Shown here piece by piece: positions 22,201 through 34,775 of a stretch of 64,000 nucleotides of DNA. The stretch's first letter is position 1, and the number at the start of each line of letters is the position of its first letter. A program made the translations under genes and the position numbers. Origin of the DNA: Purshia tridentata. Its lineage: Eukaryota; Streptophyta; Magnoliopsida; Rosales; Rosaceae. The stretch covers positions 1-64,000 of the forward strand of contig QANT01001248.1 in assembly GCA_003254885.1 (NCBI GenBank). The letters are read 5' to 3'. A model generated the notes under the pieces. That model did no database searches and was not told the origin of the DNA. It saw only the letters and a list, made by a program, of their open reading frames with translations.

Positions 22201-22382
22201 CGAATGGCAATGGTCACATTGCAATCAATGTAAATTCTAACACAACAGCACCTCACGGTCATGTTCATTCTGCTCATTGCAGCCATAATAATAACCCTGG
22301 GAAAACAAAAACGGAAAATGTTCCAGTAGGCTTGGGTCTTGGCCTTGGACGGAACACTTCCCGATCTTTTGTAGCTTCGTGA
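16622..22382 (+). CDS. TIP1: TIP1-type ankyrin-repeat DHHC protein S-acyltransferase
   Basis: Transfers palmitate to cysteines of membrane-associated proteins; Arabidopsis TIP1 (PAT24) acts at endomembranes and controls cell size and root-hair tip growth. Thirteen phase-consistent exons: 16622-16906, 17340-17480, 18050-18162, 18637-18716, 18834-18997, 19378-19516, 19612-19711, 20426-20483, 20716-20793, 20888-20986, 21415-21493, 21609-21757, 21951-22382; 638 residues, close to the Arabidopsis protein. The start [11 protein letters not shown] matches the family. Ankyrin repeats span about residues 45-260 ([32 protein letters not shown]). Two membrane segments follow ([30 protein letters not shown]). 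The cysteine-rich domain has [18 protein letters not shown] with the catalytic DHHC at 407-410, then two further membrane segments and a TTNE motif. The His/Asn-rich tail is soluble. All key residues are intact. Confidence 0.95.
19220..19262. repeat. (AG)n microsatellite in TIP1 intron 5
   Basis: About 43 bp of AG repeats with one AA interruption, about 115 bp before the acceptor of exon 6. Confidence 0.95.
20177..20219. repeat. 11-bp direct repeat around a T-run insert, TIP1 intron 7
   Basis: TGTCTATGATA occurs at 20177-20187 and 20209-20219, separated by 21 nt made of C, a T10 run and CCGGTAACAA. It resembles the T-run insertions at 5366 and 36478. Confidence 0.7.
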
Positions 22383-24549
22383 TCAGGGCCGGAACCTAGA
22401 AGGGACTAAGAAGGCCATTGACCCAGTGAACTTTGAGAAAAAAAAAAAAATGAATGTATGTTTATAGAATATGTGTTGATCATATGTGTCATTTGTAAAA
22501 ACATTTTTTCTTCTCTTCTATTCTATTCAAAAGTTCACAAAATCTCTTCTTTTTTAAATTAATCAAATACCACCTGAAAAATGTTCATTCTTTATTTAAT
22601 TATGTTGGGCATGACATTGATGACTCTTACCATTATAGATAGGGTCATAATTTTGACACCTTGCCCTAAGTTTTATCAACTTGCAACCTGACCTGACCCT
22701 TGGCTGAGACCTGAAGGTAATGTAGTATTATGAAAACATGGGGCTTTCGCTAACCCACTGAAATGTATACAAGTGCAATTTTCACTTCACTATTTCACCA
22801 AACACTAGGTTGGGTTTGAAAATGACATCGCCAATCTAGTCATTTAAGTTATTATATAATTGGGCAACTTGTTTCTTGCAAGTTTGTTAATTATCATTAT
22901 CTTTTGTATGATTGTATGATTGTATGATTATCCCAATAGTCTTACTGCAAATTGTGGCCAAACAGGAAAAGTGTTGCTTGCAACATAATTCTTCTTTTCT
23001 TCAACATCATTTCTGTTGAGCGCTGACACTTTCCTCCTGTGACTCATTGCTAAAAGACAATGCTAATATCTAAACACCAACATCTATATGCATCATGCCG
23101 GCCAATTTTACTTTTAGTTTATTTTTTTTCAATAAAAAAAAAATAATCAATCATTTTTAAATAAGGATAAAGGTGAGAGTGGTAGGAGTGCATGAAACAG
23201 AAGTGAAAGAATCAAACTGTAAACCCATTGTAATCATAATTGATGACCTCATTTATCCTGATTATGATTTAATTTATGCATTAAACAAAAATGAAACCTC
23301 ATACAAACGCTTTGTTTTTAATGCCAAAGAAATTAGCATCAATCTTATAAAAAATTTATGTTCCTTGCTTTTTCCTCCCTTCCTGGTTCCTACTCGATAG
23401 AAAGAGGAATAGAAAAAGAGTGAAAAGATTAAAACGACGCCGTTCGAAAGTTCCTTTTACAAGAAATAGGCCCATTTTAATATCTTTTGTTGGGTTAAGT
23501 GGGGCCATTAGTTAGTCGACTCTAGATACTATTCCATGCGGCAAGCCTTGCTTTTACCGCCGGAAGAAAAGTGGAAAGGGGTACTCAGTAGTGGGTGGGA
23601 CCCATAGAAGAGCCATGGCGTGTCTCTCTCTTATCTCATTTTCTTTCTTTCAGGAGATAAAGCTAATCACGAATAGAGTAGACTGTCGAAACCGCGCGAA
23701 TGGCCACGTGGCGAAGATCGGGTGGGGGTTCGTGTTCGTTTCTCACCTCTCTCTTTCTTTCTCCTTCAGTCCTTCTTAGTTTCTGTTCGCTCTTCCTCCT
23801 CTTGCCGAGTCCTGCCTCTTTCTTTTTTTTGCCGAGTCCTGCCTCTTAACTTTCCCGATTCCTTGCCGTTTCAGTTTCAGTCTCCCTCGCTTTATCTTTT
23901 TGATCTTTAAATGATCGGTGAGACCTCTGCTTGTGTTTTTTTTTCTTCGTATCGATATTTCATAATTGAACGCTGTTGTTTAGCTGATACTGCACACTCT
24001 GTTCCTGTTTGTTATCCGAGAAATACTACATGTTAGAAACCGAAAGAAAAGAAGAGTAAAAATTTGATCATCATATTTGCTTTATTCTTTTTGTTCGTGA
24101 AAACTGAAAATTCCAAGCTATGAAGCTTTACATATCTTATATATGCTCGGTACATGGTATTTATGTATATATATTTATATATTATATTTTTTAATTTCGA
24201 TCAGTATTGATGTATGTTATTATGATTCGTGTATTTAAGGTGATTTAAGATTTGGGTAATTTTTCTTTTTTCATTTTTTCTGAGATTGTACTTCCGTTAC
24301 CACTGGTTTGGCAGTTCTTAAAGTCTACTGTACAGCTATAGTGCTTTCACCACATTTTACGGTCAGGGTATGTGTTTTGTTCGTTTGTTTGTTTGTTTTG
24401 TGATTTAAATACCATAATATTGTTTGTTTCTTTGCCTTCCAGGTTGAAGGAGAGTTCATGCCTCTGAACGTCTGTTCTGGAATGGGCTCAAATAGTATTA
24501 TTTTTCTGAGCATTTCATGAGATTAATTGATAATTGACCACATAGTTAG
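22383..24549 (+). promoter_or_regulatory. Intergenic region, promoter and spliced 5' leader of the LRR gene
   Basis: From 22383 to about 23400 is TIP1 3' flank and intergenic DNA with no gene. AAACGACGCCGTT at 23432-23444 is a motif I associate with plant core promoters. A pyrimidine-rich CTCTCTCTTTCTTTCTCC leader follows near 23745. A donor after ATGATCG at 23917 and an acceptor before 24443 (TTGCCTTCCAG) would make a 5'-leader intron. Short upstream ORFs precede the main start, including one of 13 codons starting MPLNVCSG near 24458. Confidence 0.45.
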
Positions 24550-27500
24550 ATGATGGGGGGCATTTGTTCAAGGAAGAGAGACCAACCGGTCAGTGAAGAT
24601 GAGGTCCGTAGTGTAGCGTCTGGAAGATATTGTAAAAGTGGCAGTTCAAAATGGCTGGGAACTTCATCTGTTCGACCCACTGTAGAATGGCCTCCAGGAG
24701 GAGCAGGCATTTGCCCATCTCTCTTGGAATTATGCATTTGTAAAATATGCCAGGTACTTGCTTTATGTGGCATGTGAGCTTGAGCCTGCGTTTATGGGAT
24801 TTTTCAGATGGTGGTTTAGATTTCCTGGCCTTACGTATGCATCTCTGTTACAGAACATTGACAAATATAGTTCGTTTTCAATACTGCCAAGGGATGTTAG
24901 CCAGCAGATCTTCAACGAATTGATCTGTTCCCATTCTCTTACTGATGTTTCTCTCCAAGCTTTTAGAGATTGCGCTCTTGAGGTAATGTGCTTGGGGATG
25001 GTTAAAATAAATCTTAAAATTTTGAAAGCCTTGACATTTATTAGGTTTCTATTTTGCAATTGCAGGATGTTTGTTTGGGTGAATTCCCTGCTGTGAAAGA
25101 TAGTTGGATGGATGTCATCTCTTCACAAGGTTCATCTTTACTTTCAATTGATCTTTCTGGTTCTGAGGTGACAGATTCTGGATTGGCTCTTCTGAAAGAT
25201 TGCTCAAACCTCCAAGCGTTAACTTATAATTACTGTGACCGTGTTTCAGAACATGGACTAAAACACATAAGTGGTAACATCTCTTTTTTTTTTCCCTTTT
25301 TTTTTATTTGTTCCATTTAGGCTATTTTAGCACTAAAACTTTTGCTTATTGATCTCATTAGTTATTTAATTTGATCCTTTGTCTGAATAGATTTTATCAG
25401 TGAAGTCCTTCCTACACCTCTGTCCTGAAATAGAGTCTGTGGCTGTTCAGCTTTTTTAAAATGTAGAGAAACTTAAATAGAATAAAGAAGTCCTAGTTAC
25501 CCGAAAAGAATGATTTAGTATCTAGAAAATCCAACCACAAACAAATCTTTAGCACAAGCTCACTAACTAACATTTTGATGATTATAATTGTTTGGAGACA
25601 TTTTGGAAGTTGCCAAGAAGCCCATTTGCTTGTTAATCCCATATCATGGGAAATTGGCCATCTAAGTGCTATTGTAAAAGATTGGTGCATTAACCCTTCT
25701 ATGTGCTGATTGTTAATCCAATAGGCTACTAGATTATACTGGAATCACATCATAGTCGCATGCCTTCGCTTCTATATTTTCAACTAATATCACTTGGATA
25801 GTCTTTTTATTAGTTAAATTCTTCATAGTGGGTTTTTGGTTGGGTGATGTGAATACGTTTTGGTCTTTTTTCTGTAGGTCTTTTAAACTTGACATCTTTG
25901 AGCTTTAAAAGGAGCAATGCAATAAGTGCTGAAGGGATGCGTGCTTTCTCCAGCTTGGTTAACTTGGAAAAGTTGGACCTCGAGAGGTGTTCAGAAATTC
26001 ATGGTGGATTTGTTCATCTTAAAGGTTTATCCTGCTTAAAAATTGAATTATATCTGTTTAACTAAATGGAACTTCCCATCTTAGTCTCAGTCATCAACTT
26101 ACATGAACTTTGTGAGAATGTATGGTCAAAATGTGAACCTTGAACAGTATATCAAAAGAACATGAGCTTATGTCAATCAAGGAAAAGCTAAAAAATGATG
26201 TGGATCTAGAATTCTTTGTTTTTCAGGGTCCTGCGTATTTAAAGTTTGTTTTTGTTCATCTTAAAGGTTTGTCCTGCTTAAAAAATGATACCATGGCTTA
26301 TTAAATGAAACTTTTCATCCTAGTCTCAATTGTCAACTTCTGTGGTCTAGGTGTTCATTAAGACATTTTGCATGCGTTATTTGTCAGAATGTAAGGTTTA
26401 AGTGTGGGCCTTGAAAGTACATAAAATAATTTTGACTTCTGTCCTGAAAAACTAATGTATAACATATGGCATTAGATTGAACCTGGTGAATTTGGTGAGT
26501 AGCAACTCTTTGATTTTGGGTTCAACTCATTATAATTATATTTCTGCAGGTTTGATGAAGCTAAAGTCTCTTAATGTTAGATGTTGTAAATGCATCACAG
26601 ATTCAGATTTAGAGGCCATCTCAGGTAATTTTTGTTATAATTCATTGCATTCTCGTAACTATGTTATTATTTTATAATGTCAGAAGTGCAGTATTCTAGA
26701 GCTTCTCAGAGTATTCTGAACACCTAAAGTTTGACCTACAATTTGAGAGCACCTAGGTTAATTGACTGATCATGTTATAAATCACAGTCTAATGTCCTGC
26801 TACATCCAATTGCTTTTTTCATATTGTCCCTATTAGGGTTCAGATCTATTGTTCAGAAAGAGGAAGCTGCAAAAAGTTATTTCATTTCAAGGATTTTCCT
26901 AGAATGAAATTTGTTTGGCATTGATTTTGTTTTTTGCTTAATTGCACAAATATCATTTTGGATAAAGTCTTCTTGAAACTCTCATTTTCGTATTTCTCAG
27001 GGCTTACTAACCTGAATGAGTTACAGATATCCAACTGTAACATTACTTATCCTGGAGTTTCTTATTTGGAAGGTATTCCATACTTTTTCTAGTTGTCAAT
27101 GCATCAATAGTTTTCTGCTTCTCTCAATTTCTGTTTTTCTTATTTGTGTGCACACACACACATTCAAACACAAGCATAGACAGTTTATATATGCAATTAG
27201 AAGAGTAGGATGGTGACACTACTTATACAGTGACTATGATAGAGAGAGAATCCAACTATGATGCACTACCATCTTAGCTCAAGCTTTAGAGGAGAAAGAA
27301 CTGCTGATGCTTCTACTTTGAGGAGTATTTCTTCTTCTTTTTTATTATTATTGACAGTACTAAGAGAAAACAAAAGGAAAAAGCTTATATAAAGGAATTT
27401 TCTAGGAAGAGCAAGGAAAATCCAGCATCCTATTTGACATTATCATACTGTTTTCTTTAGGGTATCAGTTTGCTGGATCATTTGAGTTTATGCCTCATAA

Positions 27501-30500
27501 TTTTTGTTTAGCTTTACTTCTCTAAGACTCAGTTGCTCGACTTTCATTTGTGCATGGCAGGCTTGCACAAGCTTAATATGCTGAATTTAGAGGGATGCAC
27601 TGTTACTGCTGCAGGCCTGGAATCTATTTCAGGTTTGCTTTCTCTTTGCTGTTTTGTGCTTTCTAAAGATTCTTTTAATAGCACTGATAATAGTTCTTAA
27701 GACTGCTACAACCTTTGAAGTGAAAGATTCACTTTAATATTCCTAAAAAATGTGCTTAACTGTGTTATTGCATATCTGCCAACAAACTTCTTAAAGGTAT
27801 CCATCGCACAGTTAATTTAGTTGATATAGAATTTGAGTGTCCTATTCTTTGTTAAAGCTAATTGCTTCTGGTGCAGCTCTTGTTGCCCTGGCATACTTAA
27901 ATCTTAACAGATGTGATCTATATGATGAAGGATGTGATAACTTTTCTGGTGAGTGGCAGTCGGACATTGTGCCCACATGGATCTGGTTATTTGTTTAACA
28001 GATTTTCTCTCCTTTTTTTTTTTAATTTTTTAGACTGGCTGAATAATTGGTAATCTTGATTTTTCATACTAACCATTATTTCAACAGGACTTACGAAATT
28101 GAGGGTTTTGAGCTTGGGATTCAACCATATCACAGATGCATGTTTGGTGCATCTAAAAGGTTCTTCTCTTTCCCCTCTCCCTTCCTTCTTCCATTCTTCT
28201 CTGATTTCATATTTGATCTGTTTTAGCTACTTAATGTAGAAATATTAAGTAGAAATATTAATTTTGACTGTGGGACCACCGCTTGTGCTATAGTTTGTGG
28301 AGTAAATAAATAGTTGCAAATTCTTCTATCTAAGATGATCTTGCTCTTGTACATATTTACAGAAGTAATATTCTGTATAATATGTTTTTCAGTCCCGGCT
28401 GACCCAAATGCAAGAGATACTCTCAACTTTTTGATTGTGGTCATAAATTTAATTCATATTCTGTGTCGCTTCTAGCAGGTTTAACAAATTTGGAGAGCTT
28501 GAATTTGGATTCCTGTAAGATAGGTGACGAGGGTCTTGCTAATTTGGCAGGTTTACTATTCTGGTTCTACCCTTTTCCAGTTTGGATGACAGTGATATTG
28601 TTTACATGGCTGAGTTTTCTTCAAATATTTTAAATTGGGATGGAAGTTGGCATTGGTGCTTCAATCATAACACTCACATATTTTGTTTTACAGAGGTTAA
28701 AAATTAAATGCTTAAAAATATGAGATAGTTGCCTTAAGTTTCAACTGCATGCATTTGACTATTCTGAGCGTGTCTTCTTTGTCAATTCAAATTTACAATT
28801 GCATGTTCATTTTCACTTAGGATTGTGTTCTTTATATCTGAAATCCCTGGTAGGCTTGTTAAGGGGGATATATATATACAGGCGTAGTTGATGTTTATAG
28901 TGTTGATATTATTCATTAGGTTCCCATCCCTATGTTTAATCAAGCACTAAAATTTGTTGTAATAGTGTTTATTTTTGGGGATACTTTGTGCTTTTTAGTA
29001 ACTGTAGGGTTCCCTCAGTGGCTGAAAATGCCGGAAGTGATTGTTGCAATAATCTGGATTTGGAATACTAATTTTGCTGGGAATTTTGTGCTCGCTCTGG
29101 TTTTGGCTAAATGGTATCACCTTGTAACAGAACATGCCCAACTATCTGATTTTATGTTGTTATTTTCTCTATTCAGGCCTGACACTCTTGAAGAACCTGG
29201 AGCTTTCTGATACTGCAGTTGGAAGCAATGGGCTTTGCCATTTCTCAGGTGAGGGTTGTATGCCTGCATAAAGTTGGCTGTGTTCATGATTTGAATGTTT
29301 TCTTTGTTCATTGTAAGCTATAGAATATGCTGCAGTTATGGTTTCACGCTACATTGTTATTTTGTGATTTGAATTTTTTGACATTCTCTTCCACCAAGGT
29401 CCCATTATCAAAGTTTAAATGTACCTTAAAATTTGAAAATTACAAAAACTTACAAGCAATCATTTTTTTTTGTTCTATTGAGCATATGAAAATTTTATAT
29501 TAATAACCCATTATCCCTTATAGAGATTCTAACATAAATTAGTTGGTTTGGGTTGTCGTCACTTTCAGGTTTGACAAATCTGGAGAATTTGAACCTATCG
29601 TTCACCCTAGTAACGGACGGTGGCTTGAAAAAGTTATCTGGACTGACATCTCTCAAATCACTTAATCTGGATGCTCGTCAAATTACTGATGCTGGACTTG
29701 CATTTATTACAAGTAAGGATTTTCATGAATTTTAAGTTGTACTGCTCCTTTGAATGCAAGAGTTTGCTATAAGCAACTAGTTAGTTTTGGATGAAAATTT
29801 CAGGATTGTTCGTACTTTGGGGTCTTGAGAATTTAAAGTAGTCTAGATGTATCTTTCATAAAAGTATATGCTTTATGTTGATGTATTTATGATGAATTAT
29901 GGGTCCTGATTTTTGTGCTGGCTGCTAAGCACTATGTGGACTTTGGAGGTGTATACTTCCCTTGTATGGGCTTGCAACCCCTATTTTAGGCCAAGATGGG
30001 TGGATCTGTAGATAATATGGGTTTCAGTTTAAGTGGAGACTGAGGTACTCCATGTCGTAAGTCAACTTTGTGTGCATGTGGGACAGGCTTATGCTTCTAG
30101 GCAGGTGATACACATTCGTTTTATATCACTCATCGTTAAGCCCTAGAGGGTAGAGCTCAGCTATTTGTTCAGGAACCATACTTATGATGGAAGCATCAAG
30201 TTGTACTCAAATTGATCCGTATACTTCTTTCCTTTCTTTTTTCTTTTTTCTGTCAGAGAAGTGATGATACTCTTCTAAAGAGCAAACTTTATAGACATAT
30301 TTGGCATCAAAATTTGTATGTTCTTAATGATATATTTTAGCTTCCCTCACTTCCCTTGTGTTGGTTGAAGCTTAAAGCCTTTTATGCTAGTCATAGAATT
30401 TACACCCTTGCTGATGCAGGTCTTACTGGCTTGACACATCTGGATCTTTTTGGTGCTCGCATTTCAGATTCCGGAGCAAACTGTTTAAAATGTATGGTAT

Positions 30501-31256
30501 AAGATTTGCAGTATGATCTTTATTTATTTATATAATGAATCCTGATTCCCTGTTCTATAGCCTCTATGAATCTAACTTTCTTGTGGTTTTCTCTCCATCC
30601 ACTGAGGGCTTCTGGTCAGAATCCTGATCTCCCTATGTGGGGATTACATCTACGAGAAAGTAATCAAAATGCTATAGCAATGAATCTTCTCATTTTAAAG
30701 TTCATACTTGTATGTTTTTGTGCAAACAGACTTCAAGAACCTTCAATCTCTTGAAATATGTGGTGGAGGATTGAGTGATTCTGGGGTGAAGAATATCAAA
30801 GATCTTGTCTGTCTAACATGGCTAAATTTGTCGCAGAACTGCAACCTGACAGATAAATCCTTGGAATTTATTTCTGGTATTTTTGGTTTCTCTTTTCTGA
30901 TTTTTCTTCTACTAGAGCTTGTTGTCATTACAGGAATTGGTGTGATGGGTGGAGCACAAATAGTTTGGACCATCAAGTGTTTGGTTCCATTAAGGATTAT
31001 CTTTATCTTAAGTTCCACCTAGTTTTGACACATTGCACTGCATTTACTGAACTGAATGTTGTTAAATGCAGGATTGACTTCATTGGTGTCACTAAATATT
31101 TCAAATTCTCGCATTACCAACGAGGGATTGCAGTATTTAAAGCCTTTGAAGAATTTACGTTCATTGACCTTGGAGTCTTGCAAGGTGACTGCTCCTGAAA
31201 TCAGGAAGCTTCAGTCAGCTGCCCTCCCCAATCTAGCAAGCTTTCGGCCGGAATAG
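24550..31256 (+). CDS. Leucine-rich-repeat (RNI-like) protein, At1g15740 type
   Basis: Fifteen coding exons: 24550-24753, 24854-24982, 25066-25273, 25878-26024, 26550-26624, 27001-27072, 27561-27632, 27877-27948, 28088-28159, 28479-28550, 29177-29248, 29569-29712, 30420-30491, 30730-30876, 31072-31256; 580 residues from the first ATG, 579 from the adjacent second ATG. The N terminus (MGGICSRKRDQ) has Gly2 and Cys5 in the processed second-ATG form, a plausible lipidation signal that I infer. An F-box-like LPRDVSQQIFNEL segment follows, then about 17 LRRs of roughly 24 residues (LxxLxxLNLxxCxITDxGLxxLxG). The C terminus is NLASFRPE. Arabidopsis At1g15740, annotated as an LRR family protein, has this architecture and length. 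Molecular role is unknown; substrate recognition by analogy with LRR F-box proteins is only inference. Confidence 0.92.
26009..26339 (+). repeat. Duplication of exon 4 end and adjoining intron
   Basis: The 3' end of exon 4 with its donor and the next ~75 bp of intron (26009-26100) recurs at 26251-26339 within the same intron, with a few mismatches and small indels. The second copy keeps the AAAG|GTTTGTCC donor. Confidence 0.75.
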
Positions 31257-32520
31257 AGTGGAAGCTTTGTCAGATATCATGTAAATAGCCTGCTATCTGC
31301 GTGGATAGCTTTGTGTACAGGTTAATAATAATTCCATATAGAAGGAGAAAGGGGCCAAAATTTCTGGATGGAATAACCATTTTCATAAACGTACAGATGG
31401 CCTATATCTGGATGTACGTTTTATTAGCTTCCAACTTTGAATCTCTTTGACATAGATGTGTGTATATAAATATTTATGTTAATGAAAAACATATTGTGCT
31501 GCAACTGAAACCCAAAACTTGGGGTTGAGGTTATATTGATCGTTAAGTGAATCTTGATGAGAATTGAAATACGTTTGTGAATGGAAGTGGATCAAGGGTG
31601 TTTTGAGTTCAGTTATCGTAGGCTTTAGGGGTAGATTTATAATGTCGTCACCGAAATTTACTTCATCTTTTTAACGTTTCCTATAAAAATAAAAGTACAA
31701 TAAAAAATGTGGGTATGAATTCCGGGTATCATGTACCTGTGATTATGAAATTCGGGATTCATAATTTGTGAACAATAAATGCAGGTTGGCCAAACATCGA
31801 CGATTTGATGTACAATTTTGTGCTTAAATTTTCGCGAAAATGTATGAGCGTGTTTAAATGTTTTCTACTTTTCTTACATACATAGACATCGTGACATGCC
31901 AGCATGAAGAGATAGAGAACTCTTAGAGCCATAAAAAATAACAGAGCCTCATTACTCCAATACAATATTTTCCCCTAAAAATTAACACTCACACAAAATA
32001 ATTCAAGTTATACTTGCACCACACACTAGTATCAAACTATAAATAAATAAAAAATCAAGAACATGACACCATAGATGCTTCAAATACAAAAGCAATATTA
32101 TGACAGAAGCAATAAAGCGATGTGGATGAAGGGCAGAAGCTAACTAAAATGAAGACCTGCAACTTCACCTCAAACCTCCTAACGTAAAAAGAGAATGGAA
32201 AATTTGTTTCATCGCAAACAACTACTCGGAATAAAAATTTGGATCCACAACTATCCACTGTTTATAGAAACTACGAGGCCACAGCTGAAAGCCTGAAACT
32301 TTACAGGGCAGTAGCAAGAAAACCTGCAGAAGTCGGAAGAGAATCCACATGAAATTGTAACCATGACATGACCGAAAGCTTAGGGGAAAAATGAACAATG
32401 CAATTATGCAAGGTTTGTGCCACACAAGAGAGAGTTATAAGCTCATGCCTACCTCAATGTGCACAACTATATGCTCTATGGAATGGGGCAGGAAAAGTGT
32501 GTGTATTCAATGCTATCATT
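31257..32520. other. Convergent 3' region between LRR gene and PHOX3
   Basis: Holds the 3' untranslated regions of two convergent genes. AATAAT and AATGAAAA signals occur around 31325 and 31480. Short frames on both strands show no coding features. Confidence 0.5.
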
Positions 32521-34775
32521 TTAAGCATGCTCCAAGGCAGAATAAAGTTTCAAAACTCGTCTTCGAAGTAATGGTTCCAACCGGAATGATGGAATTCCAC
32601 TCTGCCACTTTTTAGCTTCATACATCTCATTCCACGCCTGTAATATCTCATCAATTTTGAACCCCAGACCTGCAATGATAGAAAAATGAGCAACTAGATG
32701 TCTAAGCTACTTAAAGGTGACAGATAATTAGTTTCAAGTGCAAAAGATTAAATTGTGTCACCTTCCAATGCATTATCATTTGTAGGGTGGTTTTTAACCA
32801 TAACAGCTATATCTGTTGGAGAAGCCCCAGCAACTCCAAATTTCTCAACTGCAACTTCCAAACATTCGTTCCATACAGGGAGCCCCAGTTTGAATTCCAC
32901 AATAGATCGCTCATAGAGCATGGTGCCCCATAGGAGGTTTATCTGAGACCTCATGGTTGTAGCCTGTTCTGCAGCTTCATTTGCTGATAAGTCTTTGAAC
33001 ATCCCATCCAAACCCATTTTCTGCAACTGGGTTTTAACAGTACTTGGACTGGAGAGTTTGCTCACGCGTTGCTCTTCCATTTCCTCCCACAGCTGCATGC
33101 CTTTTTCCATATTGTCTTCGGCAGAGTTATAAAGTTGTAGAACCTCTGTAGATGGCCACGTCTCCAAATCAACATTGCTGCTCATTGCATAATACCAAGA
33201 AAGTTTTGCCTGTTCAAACTGCTGTTGCCCAAGGGCCAGATAGCCTTCATAGAAGTCTGGTTTGATCTGCAGCGCTTCTTCATATCTCTTACCTGCTTCT
33301 ATGTATTCTTTTTGTGCCCAATCGTATGCAGTTTTGATATTTGAAATGATAGATTCTTTTGAAGAATCTTCTGTGCAATACACTTTCTTCCTTGCCCTGG
33401 CCATGTGAACATTTCCCCAGTTGAACAGGGCTAAAGCTGCCATTTCTTGGAACTTCCCTCCAGCTATGCCAAAAAGGTCTTGGGCTTCTTCACTTGTAAC
33501 TGTCTCTTCCATAGCCTCCGAGTAAAGCTTGATTCCAAGTTCATGAAGATCCAAGTATGTATCAGATTCCAACCCAGCATAGTTCTTGAACAACTGAGCA
33601 AAATGGATTATCCAATCCTCAATGCAAGATGGCCCCTTCATATCCTTGTGCTTGACCATGCTACCATTCTCAGATACATCATTTTGCTGCACAGGCATGT
33701 AAGCTTCAATTTTCAGTTCCTCAAAGAATGGATCCTGCTCAGGGCTAACTTCTACTATGTATAGCCTGACAGAGCCTTGTGATTCTACCGATCCTTCAGC
33801 CCATCTCAGTTCTTCATCAGTGGTGATTGTAACCAAATCACCTTCTGGGTCTCTATATTTGATAAGAGCTGCTCTTGAGCTTGGAAACCGATCACGGACA
33901 ACCTCTCTTAGTTGCAGGAGGGTGCAATTTACTGGCAACTGAGCCCATCTTATATCCTCTCCAAACACCAATTTCACACTTCTTTTAGAAACTTCTTCCT
34001 TTGTACTACAGAATTTCTCCTCAACAACTAGCTTGACCTCTGCCTTCTTTTCCTCAGCTATATCTACAGCCTTCGTTTCCTCAGCTATTTCCACAGGCTT
34101 CTTTTCCTCAATCTTGTCCTCAATATTCTCCTCAGCCTTCTTCTCTTCATTTTTGTTGCCCTTTTTCTTCCTACTCTTCAATTTCGTCACTTTCTTTGGC
34201 TGCATAGCATAAGTTGGTTCAACATAATCTGGAGGCAACTCAATTACTGTGTCATTCACCCTCAGTCCCTTTGTCTCGAGTACCTTTTTCACTCTTTCTG
34301 CAACCTCTATTGCCGTGACATTGTTTGGCTCCATGTTCAAGACGGTAGTAACATCTCTGAAAGCCAAATCCAACCTATTCAAAGTCTCATAACACTTTGC
34401 CCTCTTCAACAGTGCCTTACTGTACTTAGGTGTGACTTCAAGAGCCAAATTACACTCATTGATAGCCCTGGGGTACTCACTCAAGCCCATCTGCATATAG
34501 CAGGCTGCCATGTTACTCCGAAGATAGGATACATCGATATGATTTCTTGGAAGCAATTTGAGGGCTTTCTCATACTTCAACATAGCCCCTTCATGGTCCC
34601 TCTTCTGAAACAACTTGTTCCCCTCGTCCTTCAGTTCTTGAGACATTGAAATGAAAACTGCTGTGTCCTTATCATAGGCTTTCGGGCTGTTATCCCCAAT
34701 TTTGCTTTGATGTGGACTATCACCTGATTTTTCTCCTGCATTTTTCTTCCTTTTTTCACTTTGCTTCCCCATCAT
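32521..34775 (-). CDS. PHOX3: PHOX3-type TPR-PB1 co-chaperone
   Basis: Two exons, 34775-32762 and 32669-32521, give 720 residues; the long first exon alone would end prematurely inside the intron, so the short last exon ([20 protein letters not shown]...) is needed and matches the family C terminus. TPR repeats lie at about 46-160 ([48 protein letters not shown]), the kind that clamps the EEVD tails of HSP70/HSP90. A Lys/Glu-rich low-complexity linker (about 205-250) precedes a PB1 domain at about 264-345 with the acidic OPCA motif [16 protein letters not shown] helical region to the C terminus is typical of PHOX/CLMP1-like proteins. Arabidopsis PHOX3 is At5g20360, next to TIP1 (At5g20350), so gene order supports the name. 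Two adjacent Met codons leave the start ambiguous by one residue. Confidence 0.92.
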
